Positions 59,384 through 64,000 of a DNA stretch of 64,000 bases are shown piece after piece (the first letter of the stretch is position 1; each line of letters opens with the position of its first letter). Under the pieces are notes generated by a model. That model made no database searches. It saw only the letters and a list, made by a program, of their open reading frames with translations, and was not told where the DNA came from. A program made the translations under genes and the position numbers. Origin of the DNA: Caenispirillum salinarum AK4 (GTDB taxonomy: Bacteria > Pseudomonadota > Alphaproteobacteria > Rhodospirillales > Rhodospirillaceae). The stretch is taken from the NCBI RefSeq assembly GCF_000315795.1, contig NZ_ANHY01000017.1, forward strand, positions 1 through 64,000. The letters are read 5' to 3'.

Positions 59384-60067
59384 TCAGTCCGCCGGCGCGG
59401 TCTCCGTCGCCGCCGTATCCGCCGGCGCGGGGGCTTGCTCCGCTGCCGCATCGGGACGTTCCGAGGCGTCGGGCTCCGCCTCGTCCACGGTTTCGGCGGC
59501 GGCGGCCGGCTCGGCCTCGGGCGGCGCGGTCAGCACCGCCAGGCATTCCTCAACCGTCAGGGTTTCGGCCGAGGCGTCCAGGGCGTAGAGGCCCTGGCTC
59601 TCCACGCGCGGGAACAGGTGGATGTCGAGCACGCAGCCTTCCGGCCGGTACCGCCACGTCACGCCGGGTGTTTCCTCGATCTCCTCCGCCGGCGTGCCGA
59701 AGCGGGCGCGCAACTGCTCCGCCGACAGCCCGACCAGCCCTTCCGGCAACTTGCCACGCTTGGGCGCCGCGGCCACCGCCGCGGCCTCCGCCGTGTCGGC
59801 GGGCTCCTCGGGTTCCGGCGGCACGGGTTCGGGCTCGGGCGCCAGAGTCGCCGGCGCCGCGGGCGCGCGCTTGGCCGGCTGGCGCTTGGGCGGCGGCACG
59901 TCCGTGGGCTTGCGTTCCGGCAGGGGCTGGAACGGTTCGACCACCGGCGCCGGCGCCGGCTCCTGCGGGTTCAGCGCCGCCGACAGGCGCCGGTCCAGGT
60001 CGTCCAGGGCCGTGCAACCACTCAGCGCGAGGGTGGCGGCGACAAGGGGGAGAATGACTGCGCGCAT
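59384..60067 (-). CDS. Lipoprotein, Ala/Pro/Glu-rich (unknown function)
   Basis: A 227-residue protein with a lipobox (LALSGC at residues 11-16) and a long low-complexity Pro/Ala/Glu stretch at 30-90. One ordered domain follows (GLVGLSAEQLRARFGTPAEE, VTWRYRPEGCVLDIHLF), which is a SmpA/OmlA-like or 'YgdR'-like pattern: threshold helix, turn, then paired strands. The last 60 residues are acidic and disordered. Probably anchored in the outer membrane; no role assigned. Confidence 0.75.
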   Translation of the reverse strand: MRAVILPLVAATLALSGCTALDDLDRRLSAALNPQEPAPAPVVEPFQPLPERKPTDVPPPKRQPAKRAPAAPATLAPEPEPVPPEPEEPADTAEAAAVAAAPKRGKLPEGLVGLSAEQLRARFGTPAEEIEETPGVTWRYRPEGCVLDIHLFPRVESQGLYALDASAETLTVEECLAVLTAPPEAEPAAAAETVDEAEPDASERPDAAAEQAPAPADTAATETAPAD

Positions 60068-60303
60068 ATGTCTTTCGTCGAGGATGGGCACCGGCCGGGA
60101 TCATGCGCCCGAATGGACGCGAGAGCAACATACGCGGGCCCCGGTGACAACGCTGTGACCGGCATCATCGGACTTACCGCTTCGTGTGACAAAGCAAGGA
60201 CCAGTGATTTCAGTCACTTGTGGCCTGCGCGGGCCCCGCACATTCTGCAATCAACGCGCGGTCGATCGACGGCGCCTCATTGGAACCTTTGGACGAGAGA
60301 CCC

Positions 60304-60543
60304 ATGACCACTACCCGAAAGAGCCTGACGCTCACCGCCGTGGCGGCGCTGGTTCTTGCCACCGCCGGATGCTCCAACCTGTCGCGTGACGAACAGCGGG
60401 CCCTGACGGGCGGCGCGCTGGGTGCGGCCGGCGGTGCCGCCGCCGGTGCCCTCATCGGCGGGTCGGTGGTCGGCGGCGCGCTGCTTGGCGGGGCCGGCGG
60501 CGCGCTCATCGGCGGCCTGACCGACATCGAGATCGACCGCTGA
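60304..60543 (+). CDS. Small glycine-zipper lipoprotein
   Basis: A 79-residue lipoprotein (lipobox LATAGC at residues 18-23) whose mature part is a glycine zipper (GGALGAAGGAAAGALIGGSVVGGALLGGAGGALIGG). Such proteins insert in the outer membrane or act as envelope structure factors. The stop overlaps the next ATG by one base (TGATG), linking it with the following glycine-zipper protein. Confidence 0.88.
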   Translation: MTTTRKSLTLTAVAALVLATAGCSNLSRDEQRALTGGALGAAGGAAAGALIGGSVVGGALLGGAGGALIGGLTDIEIDR

Positions 60544-61190
60544 TGCAGGCCCGTCGCCGCGCCGCCGCTCTTGCGCTGGCCGCCGTCATGGCCGCGGGCT
60601 CGGTCATGGCCGCGGCCCCGGCGAACGCCGAGCCGCCGCCCTGGGCGCCGGCCCACGGCTGGCGCGCCAAGCACGGCCACAAGCACAAGGGGCCGGACGT
60701 CGTCTACATTCCGGTGCCGACGGTGGTCGAGCGCGGCGGACGGGACCTGCCGTACGGCTTCGGACGCGGCACCTGCGACCGCAGCCTCATCGACGGCGAG
60801 CTGATCGGCAACGTCCTCGGCGCCGCCGCCGGTGGTCTCGCCGGCAGCCGCTTCGGCGAGGGCAAGGGCAAGCTGGCCGCGGTGATCGGCGGAACGCTGC
60901 TCGGCACGCTGGTCGGCGGCGCGGTCGGCCGCTCCATGGACCCGGTGGACCGCGCCTGCACCCTGACGGCGCTGGAGCATGTGCCCGACGGCCGCGCCAT
61001 CCGCTGGACCGGCGGTTCCGCCGGCAGCGGCGTCGGCACGCCCTATCGACTGGTCCCTCAGGACACCTTCCGCGACGGAGGCCGCACCTGCCGCACCTAT
61101 ACCACCACTGCCTCGGTCGACGGACGGCCGGAGGTTTTCAGCGGAACCGCCTGCCGAAGGGAGGATGGCGCCTGGGAGATCGTCAACTAA
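60543..61190 (+). CDS. Surface-antigen-like protein with glycine zipper (RT0821 type)
   Basis: A 215-residue secreted protein. Signal peptide to about residue 29 (MAAAPANA), a proline/histidine-rich link, a glycine-zipper 2TM segment (GNVLGAAAGGLAGSRFGEGKGKLAAVIGGTLLGTLVGGAVG), and a C-terminal domain with RTCRTYTTTASVDGRPEVFSGTACRREDGAWEIV, as in the RT0821/Lpp0805 surface proteins. It is translationally coupled to the lipoprotein before it and lies 62 bp before chvI. Confidence 0.87.
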   Translation: MQARRRAAALALAAVMAAGSVMAAAPANAEPPPWAPAHGWRAKHGHKHKGPDVVYIPVPTVVERGGRDLPYGFGRGTCDRSLIDGELIGNVLGAAAGGLAGSRFGEGKGKLAAVIGGTLLGTLVGGAVGRSMDPVDRACTLTALEHVPDGRAIRWTGGSAGSGVGTPYRLVPQDTFRDGGRTCRTYTTTASVDGRPEVFSGTACRREDGAWEIVN

Positions 61191-61252
61191 ATGGTTTGAT
61201 GGTACCCTCTCGGGAACGCCATGGTTTCCTTCTTCCTCATCCCCCGGATGGC

Positions 61253-62017
61253 ATGACTGACCGCTCGACCATAGTCCTCATCGACGACGATCCGCTGTTC
61301 CGCGAGTCCCTCGGGCGCAATCTCGAGGACAGCGGCTACGCTGTCGAAACCTTCGCCGACGGCCCGACGGCCATCGAGCCCCTGACCCAGGGCGACCTGG
61401 CGCCGTCGCTGATCCTGCTCGACTGGAAGATGCCCCGCATGACGGGGATCGAGGTGCTGCGCCAGTTGCGGTCCTCGGGCGACGTGACGCCGGTGATCTT
61501 CCTCACCACGCTCAACGACCAGCTCTACGAGGAGACGGCCCTGACCAACGGCGCCGTCGACTATGTGGACAAGGGGCGCGGCTTCAACATCCTGTTGCGG
61601 CGCATCAACCTGATCCTGGAAGGCTCCAAGCCCGTCCCGGGAATGCCAGCCGGGGCGGAGAACGGAATGGTCGGCCAGGCCATCGAGCCCGAGGAGATCA
61701 TGACCCTGGGGCCGTTGACGCTGGACGTTTCGTCGGCCCGGGCCCGTTGGCGGGAGCAGCCGGTGGACCTGACCATCACCGAGTTCCGCATCGTCCGCAA
61801 GCTGGCGGAGAACGCCGGCCGCGACCTGTCGTACCGGGCGCTCTACGACGCCGTGCGGGGCGAGGGCTTCATTGCCGGGTCTGGCGACGAAGGCTATCGC
61901 GCCAATGTGCGCACCCACATCAAGCGCATCCGCCAGAAGTTCCGCGAGATCGACGCGAGCTTCGACGCCATTCTCAACTATGCTGGATTCGGATATGGCT
62001 GGCGCGCCGAGGGCTGA
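61253..62017 (+). CDS. chvI: ChvI-like response regulator
   Basis: A 254-residue OmpR-family regulator. The receiver has the acidic pair DDD at residues 11-13 and the phosphorylation site D57 in LLDWKMP; the C-terminal winged helix (DLTITEFRIVRKLAENAGRDLSYRALYD) binds DNA. Start ATG at 61253. It partners with the overlapping downstream kinase. In Alphaproteobacteria ChvI/ChvG sense acid and envelope state and control surface polysaccharides and outer-membrane proteins. Confidence 0.93.
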   Translation: MTDRSTIVLIDDDPLFRESLGRNLEDSGYAVETFADGPTAIEPLTQGDLAPSLILLDWKMPRMTGIEVLRQLRSSGDVTPVIFLTTLNDQLYEETALTNGAVDYVDKGRGFNILLRRINLILEGSKPVPGMPAGAENGMVGQAIEPEEIMTLGPLTLDVSSARARWREQPVDLTITEFRIVRKLAENAGRDLSYRALYDAVRGEGFIAGSGDEGYRANVRTHIKRIRQKFREIDASFDAILNYAGFGYGWRAEG

Positions 62018-63656
62018 GCCGGCCAACGATACCGCCGTGCGTCCGCACGTGGAGGCGACGCCGACCCGCCGGGTCCGCACGACCGCCGGGGCTGGCGTGG
62101 GCGCCCGCGGCGGCGATCCCGGTGCCGCGGCGGCGCACTCACCCCCGCCGGTGTCGGGCGGCGGGCGGCGCCGTTGGTTCCGCCTGCGTCATCCCTCGCT
62201 GGCGGCCCGTCTCGTGCTGCTGGCCTTCGTCTTCATCGCCGTGCCCGCCGTGCTGGTCGGGCCGTTCCTCGCGGCCGAGGAAGCCAAGCGCGAGGCCCTG
62301 CTGCGCGCCGTGCGCACCCAGGGCGCGGTCATCGCCGAGGGCCTGCGCCTGGCCCTGGAAAAGAGCCAGGAGGCCGACCTGCCGACGGCCCGCGAGGCGC
62401 TGGAGCGCCTTGCCCAGCCGGAAATGCGGCTGCGGCTGCTCTACCGCCCGCAGGACCAGGACAGCGTCTTCCTCATCGGCGCCCAGCCGCCGCTGCCCTC
62501 CGACCAGCTGGACACCGAACGCCTGGCGCTGGTGGCGGCCGGCGTGCCCTGGACCCTGCCGGAAAGCTGCCGCGGCGGTCAGCCGCTGGACCTGCCCTAC
62601 GTCACGCCCGGCGGCGAGCAGGAGGTGCTGACCAGCCTCACCCCCTTCACCACGCAGGCGGGATGCTGGGGGCTGCTCACCTCCTACAGCCTGTCGGGCC
62701 TGATCGGCGAGCAACTGGCGCGGCCGACGTGGCGTTCGCAGCAGGTGCTGTACGCCGCGGGTCTCTACGGCCTGGCCGCGCTGCTGGCGCTGGGCGTCAT
62801 CTGGGCTCTGTGGCGGTCCCTGCGCCGCTTTGCCGGGCAGGCCCGCGCCGTGGCCCAGGGTGACGCCGAGGCCCACCACGGCTTCAAGGCCCGAGCCCGC
62901 ATCCCCGAGCTTGAGGACGTGGCATCGGACTTCGACCGCATGGTGGAGCGCCTGCGCGCCTCGGCCGATGCCATCCGCCACGCGGCGGAGGAAAACGCCC
63001 ACGCCTTCAAGACGCCGCTGGCGACCATCGCCCAGAGCCTGGAACCGCTGTATCGCACGGTGCCCGTCGGCGACCAGCGGGCGCGGCGCTCGCTTGACAC
63101 GGCCCGCGCGGCGCTGACCCGGCTGGAGGCGCTGGTGCAGGCGGCGCGGCGGGTGGATGCCGCCATGGCCGACCTGATCGACCCGCCGCGCCGGCGCATC
63201 GACGTCTCGGTGCTGGTGAGCGCGGTGGCGGAAAGCTTCGACGACCCGGAGGAGGGCGTGCGCGTCACCGCCGAGGTCACGCCGGGCCTGCATGTGCTGG
63301 GCGGGGAGGACCTGCTTGAGACGGTGGCCGAGAACATCATCGAGAACGCCGTCAGCTTCAATCCCGCCGGTGCCACGGTGAAGGTCAGCCTGGTGCGCGA
63401 GGGCCGGGACGTGGTCTTCCGGGTGGAGGACGAGGGACCGGGCGTCGATCCGGCGGTGCTGCCCAACGTGTTCGAGCGCTACGTCAGCCATCGCCCCGAT
63501 CCCCGCCACGGCGACGTCCGTCCCGGCGCCGGCCATTTCGGCCTGGGCCTGTGGATCGTCAAGCGCAACGTCCAGGCCATGGGTGGTACGGTGACGGCCG
63601 AGAACCGCAAGCCCCGCGGCTGCCGCATGACGGTTCGGCTGCCGTTCGCCAAGTAA
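61995..63656 (+). CDS. chvG: ChvG-like sensor histidine kinase
   Basis: A 553-residue membrane kinase. Two membrane helices (LAARLVLLAFVFIAVPAVLVGPFL; VLYAAGLYGLAALLALGVIWAL) enclose a periplasmic sensor. A HAMP-like region precedes the H-box, NAHAFKTPLATI with H336; then the N-box ENIIENAVSFN, G1 VEDEGPGVDP and G2 GHFGLGLWIVKRN. The start is chosen at the ATG at 61995; a start at 61980 is possible. It overlaps chvI by 23 bases. The H-box has Phe-Lys after His-Ala, a less common sequence than ChvG's HELKNP. Confidence 0.9.
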   Translation: MAGAPRAEPANDTAVRPHVEATPTRRVRTTAGAGVGARGGDPGAAAAHSPPPVSGGGRRRWFRLRHPSLAARLVLLAFVFIAVPAVLVGPFLAAEEAKREALLRAVRTQGAVIAEGLRLALEKSQEADLPTAREALERLAQPEMRLRLLYRPQDQDSVFLIGAQPPLPSDQLDTERLALVAAGVPWTLPESCRGGQPLDLPYVTPGGEQEVLTSLTPFTTQAGCWGLLTSYSLSGLIGEQLARPTWRSQQVLYAAGLYGLAALLALGVIWALWRSLRRFAGQARAVAQGDAEAHHGFKARARIPELEDVASDFDRMVERLRASADAIRHAAEENAHAFKTPLATIAQSLEPLYRTVPVGDQRARRSLDTARAALTRLEALVQAARRVDAAMADLIDPPRRRIDVSVLVSAVAESFDDPEEGVRVTAEVTPGLHVLGGEDLLETVAENIIENAVSFNPAGATVKVSLVREGRDVVFRVEDEGPGVDPAVLPNVFERYVSHRPDPRHGDVRPGAGHFGLGLWIVKRNVQAMGGTVTAENRKPRGCRMTVRLPFAK

Positions 63657-63704
63657 GGGCGGGCGGCCCCGCCACCGGTGGCGGGGCCGCTGCCTCGAAA
63701 AGAG

Positions 63705-63738
63705 AACACCCCCGCGCCGGCAGGCACGGGGGTGTTTT
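63705..63738. terminator. Bidirectional terminator between chvG and tRNA-His
   Basis: A 10-bp stem (AACACCCCCG / CGGGGGTGTT) with TTT on the plus and CTCTTTT on the minus side. A second, perfect GC palindrome lies at 63665-63688. Both can end the chvG transcript and, on the minus strand, tRNA-His. Confidence 0.8.
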
Positions 63739-63742
63739 CATG

Positions 63743-63820
63743 TGGGGCGACTAGTCGGATTCGAACCGACGACCTCCTGGACCACAACCAGGCGCTCTAA
63801 CCAACTGAGCTATAGCCGCC
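63743..63820 (-). tRNA. tRNA-His (anticodon GTG)
   Basis: The minus strand gives a standard cloverleaf with the extra G at -1 opposite C73, the identity element of tRNA-His, acceptor GCGGCTA/TAGTCGC and encoded CCA. The anticodon loop is TTGTGGT (GTG) between CCTGG and CCAGG; the T arm has TTCGAAT. Confidence 0.95.
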
Positions 63821-63836
63821 ATCGCGGGAGGGCCGC

Positions 63837-63865
63837 TTTGTATGCCATAAGGGCCCGACCGTCAA
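63837..63865 (-). promoter_or_regulatory. Promoter of tRNA-His
   Basis: On the minus strand TTGACG (63865-63860) and TACAAA (63842-63837) are 17 bp apart, 17 bp before the tRNA 5' end. Confidence 0.65.
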
Positions 63866-63895
63866 GGACGATTTCGACGAAATCCCGCGCCTTTT

Positions 63896-64000
63896 TCACC
63901 GCGCGAAATGGGCCGACAGGCGCGACAGAGCCTCGTCCAGCGCCGCGTCGTTCTTGGCGAAACAGAAGCGGACGAAATGCCGGTCCGCCTCGCCGGCGAA
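63896..64000 (-). CDS. Aminotransferase (class I/II), C-terminal end
   Basis: Only the last 34 residues lie in the window (FAGEADRHFVRFCFAKNDAA, then LDEALSRLSAHF). The R-F-C-F-A-K-x-D motif, with the Arg that binds the substrate carboxylate, is typical of the end of fold-type I aminotransferases (kynurenine/methionine-type). The exact enzyme cannot be told from this fragment. Confidence 0.75.
   Translation of the reverse strand, partial: FAGEADRHFVRFCFAKNDAALDEALSRLSAHFAR

Overview
The window is GC-rich alphaproteobacterial chromosome. The core gene content (trpB-trpA-accD-folC, gap-pgk, ppx-rlmE-yciB, a ChvI/ChvG-like two-component pair, glutathione-dependent formaldehyde oxidation genes, a fused-MrpAB antiporter operon, a bacterial 6-4 photolyase) fits a free-living member of the Rhodospirillales or a relative. 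The species is not determined from the sequence.

Positions 1 to about 6730 are accessory, rearranged DNA. They hold the 3' end of a CusA-type metal efflux pump with a CusF-like copper protein, an aldehyde dehydrogenase remnant, a secreted cupin protein, two broken IS3-family pieces, and two tandem tyrosine recombinases. One recombinase (4977-6605) is intact. The other (3701-4858) is dead, with an in-frame stop and the catalytic domain replaced by IS3 DNA.

Positions 6735 to 25157 form an 18.4-kb genomic island inserted in tRNA-Gln(CTG). A 19-bp direct repeat of the tRNA 3' end marks both ends, and an integrase (23147-25030) lies beside the tRNA. The cargo is defence-like: a four-gene operon with a Lon-type AAA+ ATPase and an HNH protein (7143-9731), a PUA/EVE-like plus HNH nuclease, a Type III-like Mod/Res restriction-modification pair with a small partner, and a SIR2-HerA pair. 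These are followed by a degenerate remnant, a noncoding array of GTAACG repeats with 21-bp periodicity, and a control-like cluster (XRE regulator, Ros/MucR-like protein, two unknown proteins). The intact recombinase at 4977-6605 sits just outside the distal repeat, which suggests a second island stacked at the same tRNA.

Positions 25.2 to 64 kb are core chromosome. In order: ppx-rlmE-yciB; a homocysteine S-methyltransferase; TetR and LysR regulators; the formaldehyde oxidation pair; gap-pgk; a polyphosphate:AMP phosphotransferase; a YjhX-like protein; trpB-trpA-accD-folC; a TetR gene with a clear operator; an HD phosphohydrolase; an MFS transporter; a diguanylate cyclase; mrpABCDEFG; pyrF-trpF; a creatininase-family amidohydrolase; the photolyase; a NUDIX hydrolase; envelope lipoproteins; chvI/chvG; tRNA-His; and the end of an aminotransferase gene. 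pyrF-trpF is separated from trpBA-accD-folC by 11 kb and points the other way, although these genes are normally contiguous in related bacteria. A structured interspersed repeat lies directly downstream of trpF and again between gap and pgk.
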